From: an uncultured Paracoccus sp.
Lineage (GTDB): Bacteria > Pseudomonadota > Alphaproteobacteria > Rhodobacterales > Rhodobacteraceae
Length of the DNA: 64,000 nucleotides
Direction: 5' to 3'
NCBI RefSeq assembly: GCF_947496875.1
Contig: NZ_CANMEH010000003.1
Coordinates: 62,001 to 126,000, forward strand
Position 1 is the first letter of the stretch, and every line of letters starts with the position of its first letter. The position numbers were made by a program, and so were the translations under genes. Below are positions 8,647 to 16,987 of this stretch, one piece after another. The notes beneath the pieces are model-generated. The model searched no databases and was not told where the DNA came from. It saw nothing but the letters and a program-made list of their open reading frames with translations.

Positions 8647-10284
8647 TCATGCGTCGTCCTTCAGCCGGAAACGCTGGATCTTGCCGCTTTCGGTCTTCGG
8701 CAGGGCATCCGTGAACACGATCTGCCGAGGATATTTGAACGGGGCGATCGTCGCCTTCACGTGGTCCTGGATGTCGCGGATCATCAGGCGGTCGCCGCAA
8801 TGTCCGGGCTTGAGCACGACATGGGCCTGCACGATCTGGCCCCGGTCCGGATCGGGGGCACCGACCACCGCGCATTCGGCGATGGCCGGATGGGTCAGCA
8901 ACGCGGCCTCGACCTCGGGTCCGGCGATGTTGTAGCCGGCCGACAGGATGATCCCGTCGGTCCGCGCGGCAAAGTGAAAGCGTCCCTCGGCGTCTTGCGA
9001 GAAAACGTCGCCGGTCAGGTTCCAGCCGTTCTGGACATACGATCGCTGCTTTTCCTCGTCATCCAGGTAACGGCAGCCCAACGGGCCCCGCACCGCCAGC
9101 CGGCCTAGCTGCCCGGCAGGAACCGGGTCGCCGTCGTCATCTACCACCCGCGCCTGGTAGCCCGAGATCGGACGGCCGGTGGCGCCGGGATGATGGTCGT
9201 CGAACCGGTTGGTGACGAAGATATGCAGCATCTCGGTCGACCCGATGCCGTCCAGCATCGGCCGTCCGGTCTTTTCGATCCAGTCCTGATAGACGGGCGC
9301 GGGCAGCGTTTCGCCCGCCGAGACGGCGGCCCGCAGGCTGCCCAGGTCGGCCCCGGCCTCCATCGCGTTCAGCATCGCCCGATAGGCGGTGGGCGCGGTA
9401 AAGCAGATGGTCGCCTTGTGGGTCTGGATGATCTCGACCATGTTCGGCGGTGATGCGTTTTCCAGCAGGCAGGCGGCCGCCCCGAACCGCAATGGAAACA
9501 CCGCCAGACCACCCAGCCCGAACGTGAAGGCGAGCGGCGGGCTGCCCACGAACACGTCGGTCGGCTGCACGTTTAGCACCTCCTTCGCATAGCCGTCGGC
9601 GATGATCAGGATGTCGCGGTGGAAATGCATCGTGGCCTTTGGCGCCCCCGTGGTGCCGCTGGTGAATCCCAGCAACGCCACGTCGTCGCGCCCGGTCCGG
9701 ACGCAGTCGAAGCGGACCGGCTTGCCCAGCGCCTTGCGGTCCAGTTCGGCGTCGTGGTTGGCCGTCCCGTCAAAGCCGACCACCGTTTCCAGACAGTCAG
9801 ACCGGATCTCGGCCGCGATCATCTCGGCCATCAGCCGCGTGTCGCACAGCGCGAACCTGACCTGCGCCTTCTCGACGATCTTGACCAGCTCGCCGGCGCG
9901 CAGCATCGGCATGGTGTTGACGACCACGGCGCCGGCCTTGGTCGCGGCCAGCCAGCAGGCGACCATCGCCGGATTGTTCGCCGACCGGATCAGCACCCGG
10001 TTGCCGGGTTGAAGGCCGAAATCCTTTACGAGGACATGGGCGATGCGGTTGGTCCAGTCGCTCAGCTCCTTGTAGGTCCGCTGCCGCCCGTTCCCGATCA
10101 GCGCCACGTGGTCGCCGAAGCCGCGTTCGACCATCCGGTCAGTCAGTTCGAACCCCGCATTCAGCCATTCGGGATAGCGGAACGTCCCCAGATCGATCTG
10201 CGGCCAAAGCTCGGCCGGCGGCAGGTGGTCCCGGGTGAAGCTGTCGACGTGGCCCGACGGCCCGAGGGCTTCGTTCGCAGGCAT
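8647..10284 (-). CDS. abmG: 2-aminobenzoate-CoA ligase (benzoate-CoA ligase family)
   Basis: The ATG at 10284 is preceded by GGAGGAGAGGAGAG and yields 545 residues, the usual size for aryl-CoA ligases. Adenylation motifs are clear: FTSGTTGAPKA (P-loop), SAGETLPAPVYQDW, DGIGSTEMLHIF, and the C-terminal catalytic Lys in PKTESGKIQRF. These ANL-superfamily enzymes activate an aromatic acid with ATP and CoA. The neighbouring anthraniloyl-CoA monooxygenase makes 2-aminobenzoate the likely substrate and this the entry enzyme. The in-frame sequence upstream to 10707 is Arg/Gly/Pro-rich read-through of the RidA gene in another frame and is not coding. The symbol follows the Aromatoleum evansii abm nomenclature and is tentative. 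Confidence 0.92.
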   Translation of the reverse strand: MPANEALGPSGHVDSFTRDHLPPAELWPQIDLGTFRYPEWLNAGFELTDRMVERGFGDHVALIGNGRQRTYKELSDWTNRIAHVLVKDFGLQPGNRVLIRSANNPAMVACWLAATKAGAVVVNTMPMLRAGELVKIVEKAQVRFALCDTRLMAEMIAAEIRSDCLETVVGFDGTANHDAELDRKALGKPVRFDCVRTGRDDVALLGFTSGTTGAPKATMHFHRDILIIADGYAKEVLNVQPTDVFVGSPPLAFTFGLGGLAVFPLRFGAAACLLENASPPNMVEIIQTHKATICFTAPTAYRAMLNAMEAGADLGSLRAAVSAGETLPAPVYQDWIEKTGRPMLDGIGSTEMLHIFVTNRFDDHHPGATGRPISGYQARVVDDDGDPVPAGQLGRLAVRGPLGCRYLDDEEKQRSYVQNGWNLTGDVFSQDAEGRFHFAARTDGIILSAGYNIAGPEVEAALLTHPAIAECAVVGAPDPDRGQIVQAHVVLKPGHCGDRLMIRDIQDHVKATIAPFKYPRQIVFTDALPKTESGKIQRFRLKDDA

Positions 10285-10337
10285 CTCTCCTCTCCTCCCT
10301 TGTTCCGCCGGGGGCGCGCTGGTGTCCTGCTGCCGCA

Positions 10338-10745
10338 TCAGTCCGGCACCACGGCGGTTGCCTCGATCTCGACCCGGGCGCGGTCCTCGACGAGGGCCGC
10401 GACCTGGACCAGGGCCATGGCCGGGTAGTGCTGGCCCAAATGCTTGCGATAGACCGGGCCCAGGTCGCGCAGCCGGGCCAGGTATTCCTGCTTGTCGGTG
10501 ACGTACCAGGTCAGGCGGACCAGGTGTTCGGGGCGGGCGCCGCCCTCGGCCAGGACCGCGACGATGTTGGCCAGGGTCTGGTCGACCTGCCCGATGAAGT
10601 CGTCGGTCTCGAACGCCTGCTGGCCGTTCCAGCCGATCAGCCCGCCCAGATACAGGGTCCGACCACGGGCCGCGATGCCGTTGGCAAAGCCGCGCGGCGT
10701 CTTCCACGATGCAGGCTGCAGCACCTCATGCGGACTGTCGGTCAT
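10338..10745 (-). CDS. RidA/YjgF family enamine/imine deaminase
   Basis: 135 residues from the ATG at 10745, which has GGAAGGAG at good spacing; the ATG at 10751 abuts that site and is less likely. The RidA fold is recognisable from YLGGLIGWNG, QTLANIVAVLAEGGARPEHLVRLTWYV and the late VEIEA strand. RidA proteins hydrolyse reactive enamines/imines to ketones plus ammonia. After dearomatisation of anthraniloyl-CoA the product is a cyclic enamine/amino-enone, so this protein probably handles deamination or detoxification there (inference). The classical active-site Arg of RidA is replaced by Glu or Ala near the C-terminus (RVEIEATAVVPD), which argues for a different specificity. It overlaps the thioesterase gene by 20 bp. 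Confidence 0.88.
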   Translation of the reverse strand: MTDSPHEVLQPASWKTPRGFANGIAARGRTLYLGGLIGWNGQQAFETDDFIGQVDQTLANIVAVLAEGGARPEHLVRLTWYVTDKQEYLARLRDLGPVYRKHLGQHYPAMALVQVAALVEDRARVEIEATAVVPD

Positions 10746-11154
10746 CGCCATCTCCTTCCATCTGCGCCTGCAGCACGGCGCGCATCTCGTCCGGCCACGG
10801 GGCCGCGCGCATGCCGCCGCCCAGCCACACCAGCCGCTTGACCACCTCGATCCGGGTCTCGCCGGCGCAACTCGCCACGATCCGGCAATCGACGCTGCTG
10901 CGGCCCACCCCTGTGATCCACAGGCGAAAGCGCAGCTTCTCGCCCAGCCTTGACGGCGCGCGGAAACTGACCTCCAGACGCACGGTGGGGATGCCGTCCC
11001 CGTCGGCGATGATCCGGGCGTAGCTGCGCCCGACCACGTCGGCGAAGAAGTTCTCGCAGACCGAGTTCGTCATCTCGAAATAGCGTGGGTAGAACACGAT
11101 GCCCGCCGGGTCGCAGTGGTTGAACTCGATCGGGATGATCCGGTCATAGGGCAT
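10726..11154 (-). CDS. 4-hydroxybenzoyl-CoA thioesterase family protein
   Basis: 142 residues with the hotdog-fold 4-HBT active-site motif HCDPAGIVFYPRYFEM near the N-terminus; the Asp is the catalytic residue in the Pseudomonas enzyme. It hydrolyses acyl- or aroyl-CoA thioesters. In an aryl-CoA pathway it may release dead-end CoA esters and recycle CoA, or act on a ring-derived intermediate. The start at 11154 has GGGG upstream; an alternative ATG at 11166 lacks a ribosome-binding site. It overlaps the RidA gene, and the gap to the acyl-CoA dehydrogenase stop is 51 bp. Confidence 0.92.
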   Translation of the reverse strand: MPYDRIIPIEFNHCDPAGIVFYPRYFEMTNSVCENFFADVVGRSYARIIADGDGIPTVRLEVSFRAPSRLGEKLRFRLWITGVGRSSVDCRIVASCAGETRIEVVKRLVWLGGGMRAAPWPDEMRAVLQAQMEGDGDDRQSA

Positions 11155-11205
11155 CGGACACCCCATTGATGGCAGTGACAGTGCGGCAGGCTGCGCGGCC
11201 CCGGG

Positions 11206-12363
11206 TCATCGCCGGTTCCCCGCGGCGTCGGCCAGGGCCGCCCGGGCGATCACCACCCGCTGCACGTCGCTGGCGCCCTCGTAGATGCGCAGCGCCCGGA
11301 TCTCGCGGTACAGCCGTTCGACGGTCTGCCCGACCCGCACGCCGTCGCCGCCATGCAGCTGGACGGCGCTGTCGATCACCCGGCTGGCGGCCTCGGTCGC
11401 ATAGAGCTTGGCCATCGCCGCCTCGCGGCTGACCCGTGCGGCGCCCCGGTCCTTGGTCCAGGCGGCGCGATAGACCAGCAGCGCCGCGGCATCGACCTGC
11501 AGCGCCATGTCGGCCAGATGTCCCTGGACCATCTGCAGATCGGCCAGGGTGGTGCCGTCGGCGCGGGACCGGGTGACACGGTCCAGCGTCTCCGCCAGTG
11601 CCCGGCGGGCAAAGCCGAGCGCCGCGGCCCCCACCGTCGCGCGGAACACGTCCAGCACCGACATCGCGATCCGGAATCCCTGGCCCGCCTCGCCGATCAG
11701 CGCGTCGGCAGGCAGCCGTAGGTCGTCCAGCCGCAGATGTGCCAGAGGGTGCGGCGCCATCACCTCGATCCGGTCGACGATGCTCAGCCCGGGCGTGGCG
11801 GCAGGGACCAGAAAGGCCGACAGGCCGCGCGCGCCGGGCGCCTCGCCGGTGCGGGCGAACAGCACGTAGATGTCGGCGATCCCGCCGTTCGAGATGTAGG
11901 TCTTTTCCCCATTCAGCAGCCAGCCGCCGCCGTCCCGGACCGCGGTGGTCGCGGTGTTCGCGACATCCGATCCGGCGCCGGGCTCGGTCAGGGCAAACGC
12001 CGCAATGGCCTGGCCGCTGCGGGTGCGGTCCAGCCAGGCCTGCTGGTCAGGGGTGCCGAACAGGCTGATCGCGCCCATTCCCAGCCCCTGCATGGCAAAG
12101 GCGAAATCGGCCAGCCCGTCATGCCGGGCCAGGGTCTCGCGGATCAGGCACAGGCTGCGCACGTCCAGCGTTTCGCCGGCCGCGGCGCCGGAATGGCGCA
12201 GCCAGCCGCCCGATGCGAGCCGGGCAACAAGGTCGCGGCAGGCCGCGTCGATGTCGGCGTGGTCGATGTCGCCCAGGTGATCGCCGGCCCAGCCATCCAG
12301 CGCCGCCGCTAGGTCGCGGTGGCGGGGTTCGAAGAAGGGCCAGTCGAGAAAGCTTCTATCCAT
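11206..12363 (-). CDS. Acyl-CoA dehydrogenase
   Basis: 385 residues with the acyl-CoA dehydrogenase signature pieces [16 protein letters not shown] (about 130-145), [18 protein letters not shown] (about 330) and the catalytic base in [11 protein letters not shown] (about 360-370, the Glu of the YEG motif). It introduces an alpha-beta double bond with FAD, passing electrons to ETF. In this operon it should act in the beta-oxidation-like steps after anthraniloyl-CoA ring reduction. It overlaps nothing and sits between the thioesterase and crotonase genes. Confidence 0.95.
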   Translation of the reverse strand: MDRSFLDWPFFEPRHRDLAAALDGWAGDHLGDIDHADIDAACRDLVARLASGGWLRHSGAAAGETLDVRSLCLIRETLARHDGLADFAFAMQGLGMGAISLFGTPDQQAWLDRTRSGQAIAAFALTEPGAGSDVANTATTAVRDGGGWLLNGEKTYISNGGIADIYVLFARTGEAPGARGLSAFLVPAATPGLSIVDRIEVMAPHPLAHLRLDDLRLPADALIGEAGQGFRIAMSVLDVFRATVGAAALGFARRALAETLDRVTRSRADGTTLADLQMVQGHLADMALQVDAAALLVYRAAWTKDRGAARVSREAAMAKLYATEAASRVIDSAVQLHGGDGVRVGQTVERLYREIRALRIYEGASDVQRVVIARAALADAAGNRR

Positions 12364-12401
12364 TCGTTCCTACCGTGGTCCGGGCAGATCTGCGCCGATC
12401 G

Positions 12402-13226
12402 TCAGTTCCCATGAAAGACCGGCCGTTCCTTCGCGACGAAGGCGCGATAGGCACGCTCGAAGTCCCGGGTCTGCATGCAGATCGCCTGCGCCTGCGCCTC
12501 GGCCTCGATGGCCTGCTCCGGCGTCATGTTCCATTCGTGGCTCAGCTGCGTCTTGGTGATCCCGTTCGCAAAGGTCGGGCCGGCCGCGATCCGCCGGGCC
12601 AGCGCCTGTGCCTCGGCCTCCAGGCTCTCGGCCGGGTGCAGGGCGTTCCAGAACCCCCAGGCCGCGCCTTCCTCAGCGGACATCGAGCGGCCGGTGTAGA
12701 GCAGCTCGGCGGCGCGGCCCTGGCCGATGATGCGCGGCAGGATCGCGCAGGCGCCCATGTCGCAGCCGGCCAGGCCGACGCGGGTGAACAGGAACGCGCA
12801 TTTCGCCTCGGGTGTCGCCAGGCGCAGATCGGCGGACATCGCCATGATCGCACCGGCGCCCACCGCCACGCCGTCGACGGCGGCGATGATCGGCCTGCCG
12901 CAGCCCAGCATCGCCTTGACTAGGTCACCGGTCATCCGGGTGAAGCCCAGCAGGTCCTTCATGTCCATTCCGACCAGCGGGCCGATGATCTCGTGAACGT
13001 CGCCGCCCGAGCTGAAGTTGCCCCCGTTCGAGGCAATCACCACGGCGTCCACGTCCTCGGCATAGACCATGGTGCGGAACAGGTCGCGCAGCTCGGCGTA
13101 GCTCTCGAATGTCAGCGGGTTCTTCCGCTCGGGCCGGTCCAGCCGGATCGTGGCGATCCGATCCGCCACATCGAACAGCACATGCTGCGGTGTCATTCCG
13201 GACATCGTCGTGGTGGTCAGCGCCAT
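12402..13226 (-). CDS. Enoyl-CoA hydratase/isomerase family protein (crotonase, atypical active site)
   Basis: 274 residues of the crotonase fold, with the oxyanion-hole segments [12 protein letters not shown] (about 68-79) and [14 protein letters not shown] (about 118). The two catalytic glutamates of hydratases (GGGCEL and PE-IxLG in the rat enzyme) are absent: the first position is Ile in GAGAIM and the second is Arg in FTRVGLAG. An acidic residue follows in GCDMG. This motif belongs to a subgroup found in aromatic-CoA operons, so the protein may be an isomerase, a hydrolase of a cyclic beta-oxo-CoA or another crotonase reaction rather than a simple hydratase. The ATG at 13226 has AGGTAGGA upstream; two in-frame ATGs follow within 11 codons. 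Confidence 0.9.
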   Translation of the reverse strand: MALTTTTMSGMTPQHVLFDVADRIATIRLDRPERKNPLTFESYAELRDLFRTMVYAEDVDAVVIASNGGNFSSGGDVHEIIGPLVGMDMKDLLGFTRMTGDLVKAMLGCGRPIIAAVDGVAVGAGAIMAMSADLRLATPEAKCAFLFTRVGLAGCDMGACAILPRIIGQGRAAELLYTGRSMSAEEGAAWGFWNALHPAESLEAEAQALARRIAAGPTFANGITKTQLSHEWNMTPEQAIEAEAQAQAICMQTRDFERAYRAFVAKERPVFHGN

Positions 13227-13229
13227 TTC

Positions 13230-13718
13230 CTACCTCGTCAGCTTGCGCAGCACGTCGCGCGCCGCGTCCAGATCGTCGTCGTCGAGCGGGGCAAAGATCC
13301 GCGCCACCTCGGCTTCGTGTCCTGCCGCCATGCGGTCGAACAGGGTCCTGCCCTGGTCGGTCAGGGCGGCGCGCACGGTGCGCCGGTCCTCAACACAGGG
13401 GATGCGCACCGCCAGGCCCTCTGCCTCCAGCCGGCCGACCACGTCGGTGGCATTGCCGTTCGACACCAGCAGCATCCGGCTCAACTCGCCCATCGTCACC
13501 GGCTCGCCGCGCCGGCGCAGCGCCGCCATGACGTCGAAGCGCGGCAGCGTCGTGCCGTGTTCACGGCGCAGGTAGTCGCGCAGCTGGGCCTCGGTCTTGC
13601 GGGTGACGCTGAGCATCCGCACCCACAGCTTCAGCCGCCGCTTGGACAGCGCGTCACCTGCGGCACCTGTGGTGTGTTCCGCATGGTCGCGGGGCGCGAG
13701 GGGCGGCGCGTCATTCAT
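13230..13718 (-). CDS. MarR family transcriptional regulator
   Basis: 162 residues with the winged helix of MarR proteins: LPRFDVMAALRRRG, the recognition region MGELSRMLLVSNGNATDVV and the wing VEDRRTVRAALTDQG (about residues 70-125). MarR repressors in aromatic-CoA operons are commonly released by the aroyl-CoA thioester. The gene is embedded in the catabolic operon, overlapping the SDR gene by 4 bp and 3 bp from the crotonase gene, so it is co-expressed with its presumed targets. The tandem palindromes upstream of the monooxygenase gene (16820-16846) are the best operator candidates. Confidence 0.93.
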   Translation of the reverse strand: MNDAPPLAPRDHAEHTTGAAGDALSKRRLKLWVRMLSVTRKTEAQLRDYLRREHGTTLPRFDVMAALRRRGEPVTMGELSRMLLVSNGNATDVVGRLEAEGLAVRIPCVEDRRTVRAALTDQGRTLFDRMAAGHEAEVARIFAPLDDDDLDAARDVLRKLTR

Positions 13719-14494
13719 GTCTCACCCCCGGCGATGGAGATCGCCTGGCCGTTGATCCCGTCCGACCCAGACCCGCACAGCCACAAGGCCGCGGCCGTCA
13801 CCTCGTCGGGCCGGATCAGCCGCCGCTGCGGGTTGATGTCGGTCAGCGCCTTCAGCGCCGCATCGCGGTTGCGGCCCGTCGAGCGCATGATCCCCGCTAT
13901 GGTGCGCTCGGTCATCTCGGTGTCCAGGAAGCCGGGGCAGAGTGCGTTGACCGTGACCCGGCTGCGGGCGATTTCCAGCGCCAGGCTGCGTGTCAGGCCG
14001 ACGACCCCGTGCTTGGCCGCGGCGTAGGGCGCGACATAGGGATAGCCTTTCAGCCCGGCGGTCGAGGCGATGGAGATCAGCCGGCCCCAGCCGTCGATCC
14101 GGGACAGTCCTTCGCGAAGGGTCAGGAACACGCCGGTCAGGTTCACCGCCAGCATGGCCGTCCACTGGTCCAGCGTCGTGCGGGTGAACGGGCTGCTTTC
14201 GGCGGCGCCGGCATTGGCGATCACGATGTGGACCGACCCGGCCTCCTCGAACATCGCCCGGACCGACGCCTCGTCCGTGACATCCGCGGTGACCGCCTGC
14301 GCCCCGGTGCGCGCCGCCACCTCGTCCAGCGGTTCGCGGCGCCTGCCGGCGATCACCACCCGCGCGCCGGCGGCTGCGAAGCCGCGGGCCAGATCGGCAC
14401 CGACCCCGGTTCCGCCGCCGGTTATCAGGACCGCGCGACCGGACAGGCCGTCCGGCGTGACAGGGTCCCGCGGGGCAGGGGTCGCGTCAGGCAC
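13715..14494 (-). CDS. Short-chain dehydrogenase/reductase (3-hydroxyacyl-CoA dehydrogenase-like)
   Basis: 259 residues with the classical SDR elements: TGGGTGVG (cofactor loop, about 24-31), NAGAAES (about 93), the catalytic Ser in SIASTAG, and the Tyr/Lys pair in YAAAK (about 158-162). The C-terminus IAGGET closes the Rossmann fold. SDRs of this type oxidise 3-hydroxyacyl-CoA or cyclic alcohols with NAD(P). In the anthraniloyl-CoA route it would oxidise a ring hydroxyl or a beta-hydroxyacyl-CoA (inference). The start overlaps the 3' end of the monooxygenase gene by 8 bp. Confidence 0.93.
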   Translation of the reverse strand: MPDATPAPRDPVTPDGLSGRAVLITGGGTGVGADLARGFAAAGARVVIAGRRREPLDEVAARTGAQAVTADVTDEASVRAMFEEAGSVHIVIANAGAAESSPFTRTTLDQWTAMLAVNLTGVFLTLREGLSRIDGWGRLISIASTAGLKGYPYVAPYAAAKHGVVGLTRSLALEIARSRVTVNALCPGFLDTEMTERTIAGIMRSTGRNRDAALKALTDINPQRRLIRPDEVTAAALWLCGSGSDGINGQAISIAGGET

Positions 14495-16772
14495 GGATCA
14501 CCTCGGCTTCGCGTTCGCGCAGGCGGCGGGCCTGATCGCCCCCCGCCTCGTAGGGGCGGGGCCAGGCCTCGCCTGCGTCACCCAGTGCGGTGGCGGCGTG
14601 CAGCGTCCAGTAGGGGTCGGCCAGATGCGGTCGCGCCAGCGCCACCAGATCGGCGCGGCCGGCCATCAGGATCGAGTTGACGTGGTCGGGTTCGTAGATG
14701 TTGCCCACGGCCATGGTCGGGACGCGCAGTTCGTTGCGGATCCTGTCGCTGAACGGCGTCTGGAACATGCGGCCGTAGACGGGCCTTGCCGCGGTACTGG
14801 TCTGGCCGGCCGAGACGTCGATCAGGTCGGCGCCGGCATCGTGGAAGGCGCGGGCGATCTCGACCGCCTCGGCGGGGGTCACGCCATCGTCGTCCAGCCA
14901 GTCACTGGCGCTGATCCGCACCGCCATCGGTTTTTCCGCGGGCCAGGCCGCCCGCATGGCGCGAAACACCTCGAGAGGCCAGCGCAGGCGGTTTTCCAGG
15001 CTGCCGCCATAGTCATCGGTCCGCCGGTTCGAGACCGGCGAGATGAACGACGAGATCAGGTAGCCATGCGCGGCATGCAGCTCGACCATGTCGAAGCCGG
15101 CGCGATCCGCCATCTCGGTCGCGGCGACGAACTGCGCCGTCACCTCGTCCATGTCGGCGCGGGTCATCTCGGCCGGGATGTCGTTGCCGTCGGCCCACGG
15201 GATCGGGCTGGCCGAGATCAGCGGCCAGTTGCCGTCGGGCAGGGGGCGGTCCATCCCTTCCCAGCCGATATTGGTCGATCCCTTGCGCCCCGAATGCCCG
15301 ATCTGGCAGCAGATCTTTGCATCCGTCTCGGCATGGACGAAATCGACGATCCGCTTCCACGCGGCCTCGTGTTCGGGCGCGTAGAGCCCCGGGCAGCCGG
15401 GGGTGATCCGGCCGCTGGGCGACACGCAGGTCATTTCCGTATAGACCAGACCGGCGCCCCCCTTGGCGCGTTCGCCGTAATGGACCAGGTGCCAGTCGGT
15501 GGGGGTGCCGTCCACGGCCTTGTACTGGGCCATCGGCGACACGACGACCCGGTTCTTCAGCGTCATGTCGCGCAGCGTGAACGGCGCGAACATCGGCGCC
15601 CGGCCGGGGACGCCGCCGGCCTGGGCCTGGAACCAGTCCTCGGCCTGGCGCAGCCAGTCGGGGTCGCGCAGGCGCAGGTTTTCGTGGCTGATCCGCTGGC
15701 TGCGGGTCAGCAGCGAATAGTTGAACTGCAGCGGATCGAAGTCGAGATAGCGCTCGACCTGCTCGAACCATTCCAGGCTGTTGCGGGCCGCCGACTGCAG
15801 GCGCAACACCTCGACCCGGCGCTCGTCCTGGTAGCGCTGGAACGCGGCCTCCATGGTGGGCTCGCTGTGCAGGTATTCGGCCAGGGCGATGGCGCTGTCG
15901 AAGGCCAGCCGCGACCCCGAGCCGATCGAGAAATGGCCGGTGGCGGCGGCGTCGCCCATCAGCACCACATTCTCGTGCCACCATGTCTCGCAGATGATCC
16001 GGGGAAAGTTCATCCACACCGCCGAGCCGCGCAGATGGGTCGCGTTGCTCATCAGGTCGTGGCCGCCGAGGTGGTCGGCAAAGATCGCGCGGCATTTCTC
16101 GACGATCTCTTCCTTGGTCATCGCCGCGAAGCCCATCCGGTCCCACACCTCCTGCGTCGTCTCGACGATGAAGGTCGCGGTGTCCTGGTCGAACTGGTAG
16201 ACATGGGCCCAGATCCAGCCCTCGGGTTCCTTCTCGAAGATGAAGGTGAAGGCGTCGTCGAATTTCTGGTGGGTGCCCAGCCAGATGAACTTGCAGAGCC
16301 GCACGTCGATGTCGGGCCGGAACACCTCGGCGTACTCCTCGCGGACGCGGGAATTGATGCCGTCGGCGGCCACCACCAGGTCATAATCGCGGCGGTAGTC
16401 CTCGGCCGAGCGGAACTCGGTCTCGAAGCGCATGTCGACGCCCAGCTCGCGGGCGCGGTCCTGCAGCAGGACCAGCATCTGCCTGCGGCCGATGCCGGCA
16501 AAGCCGTGCCCGCCCGACACGATCCGTTCGCCTTCCTTGATGACGGCGATGTCGTCCCAGTAGGTGAAATGGCTGCGGATCGCCTCGGTCGAGACCGGGT
16601 CGTTGCCCTGCATCCGCGCCAGCGCGTCGTCGGACAGAACGACGCCCCAGCCGAAGGTGTCGTTGGCGCGGTTGCGTTCCAGCACCGTGACCTCGTGCCC
16701 CGGGTCGCGCAGCTTCATCGAGATCGCGAAATACAGCCCGGCCGGACCGCCACCGAGGCACAGAACCTTCAT
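14487..16772 (-). CDS. abmA: Anthraniloyl-CoA (2-aminobenzoyl-CoA) monooxygenase/reductase, two-domain flavoprotein
   Basis: 761 residues from the ATG at 16772 (GAGAGGG upstream); an upstream ATG adds only a basic non-family stretch. The first half (about 1-370) is an FAD aromatic hydroxylase with [11 protein letters not shown], the [11 protein letters not shown] motif and [16 protein letters not shown]. The second half (about 385-720) is an Old Yellow Enzyme-type FMN barrel with [30 protein letters not shown] and DYGGSLENR. This architecture is that of 2-aminobenzoyl-CoA monooxygenase/reductase, which hydroxylates the ring and then reduces it, giving a non-aromatic 2-amino-5-oxocyclohexene-carboxyl-CoA. 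It is the diagnostic enzyme of the operon and its first gene. Confidence 0.96.
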   Translation of the reverse strand: MKVLCLGGGPAGLYFAISMKLRDPGHEVTVLERNRANDTFGWGVVLSDDALARMQGNDPVSTEAIRSHFTYWDDIAVIKEGERIVSGGHGFAGIGRRQMLVLLQDRARELGVDMRFETEFRSAEDYRRDYDLVVAADGINSRVREEYAEVFRPDIDVRLCKFIWLGTHQKFDDAFTFIFEKEPEGWIWAHVYQFDQDTATFIVETTQEVWDRMGFAAMTKEEIVEKCRAIFADHLGGHDLMSNATHLRGSAVWMNFPRIICETWWHENVVLMGDAAATGHFSIGSGSRLAFDSAIALAEYLHSEPTMEAAFQRYQDERRVEVLRLQSAARNSLEWFEQVERYLDFDPLQFNYSLLTRSQRISHENLRLRDPDWLRQAEDWFQAQAGGVPGRAPMFAPFTLRDMTLKNRVVVSPMAQYKAVDGTPTDWHLVHYGERAKGGAGLVYTEMTCVSPSGRITPGCPGLYAPEHEAAWKRIVDFVHAETDAKICCQIGHSGRKGSTNIGWEGMDRPLPDGNWPLISASPIPWADGNDIPAEMTRADMDEVTAQFVAATEMADRAGFDMVELHAAHGYLISSFISPVSNRRTDDYGGSLENRLRWPLEVFRAMRAAWPAEKPMAVRISASDWLDDDGVTPAEAVEIARAFHDAGADLIDVSAGQTSTAARPVYGRMFQTPFSDRIRNELRVPTMAVGNIYEPDHVNSILMAGRADLVALARPHLADPYWTLHAATALGDAGEAWPRPYEAGGDQARRLREREAEVIRA

Positions 16773-16819
16773 CAGACACCCTCTCTCCCGCCGCCACGGT
16801 GGCACGGGCGCGGCGGTCG

Positions 16820-16846
16820 TTCAAGCTTGAAGTATTCAAGCCTGAA
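16820..16846. promoter_or_regulatory. Tandem 12-bp palindromes, candidate MarR operator
   Basis: Two dyads lie back to back, TTCAAGCTTGAA (16820-16831, perfect) and TTCAAGCCTGAA (16835-16846, one mismatch), separated by GTA. Their centres are 15 bp apart. They lie 48-74 bp upstream of the monooxygenase ATG, between it and the divergent DUF2254 gene. Dimeric MarR regulators bind such palindromes, and a MarR gene lies in the operon. I cannot identify the -35/-10 elements with confidence. Confidence 0.6.
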
Positions 16847-16886
16847 CAAAAATGCTTGCGGCTGAGACCACCATCGCTGTTGCGAT

Positions 16887-16919
16887 GTTCATGCAGCGTT
16901 CATGCAGTGTTCATGCAGT
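16887..16919. repeat. Three exact tandem copies of an 11-bp unit
   Basis: Units 16887-16897, 16898-16908 and 16909-16919 read GTTCATGCAG plus one base (C, T, T). The 11-bp period puts every copy on the same face of the helix. They lie in the 215-bp intergenic region between the divergent anthranilate operon and the DUF2254 gene. Each copy shares the TTCA-x-GC core with the palindromes at 16820-16846. A direct-repeat binding site for a regulator is possible, but no candidate protein is evident. Confidence 0.65.
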
Positions 16920-16987
16920 TTTCACCGTGCGCTGCGTTGCATCGGCAGGCGGCTTGGCGGGTGCGGCGGCGGCGTGTATGGGGCGGC

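Noticed and set aside
14070..16865. 931-codon open frame on the plus strand
   Set aside because: Antisense to the anthraniloyl-CoA monooxygenase gene; composition (His/Gln/Arg/Gly-rich) is that of a shadow frame.
16820..16919. CRISPR-like or iteron interpretation of the repeats upstream of the anthranilate operon
   Set aside because: The repeats are only 11-12 bp, contiguous and few, with no spacers, cas genes or replication genes nearby; regulatory sites fit better.
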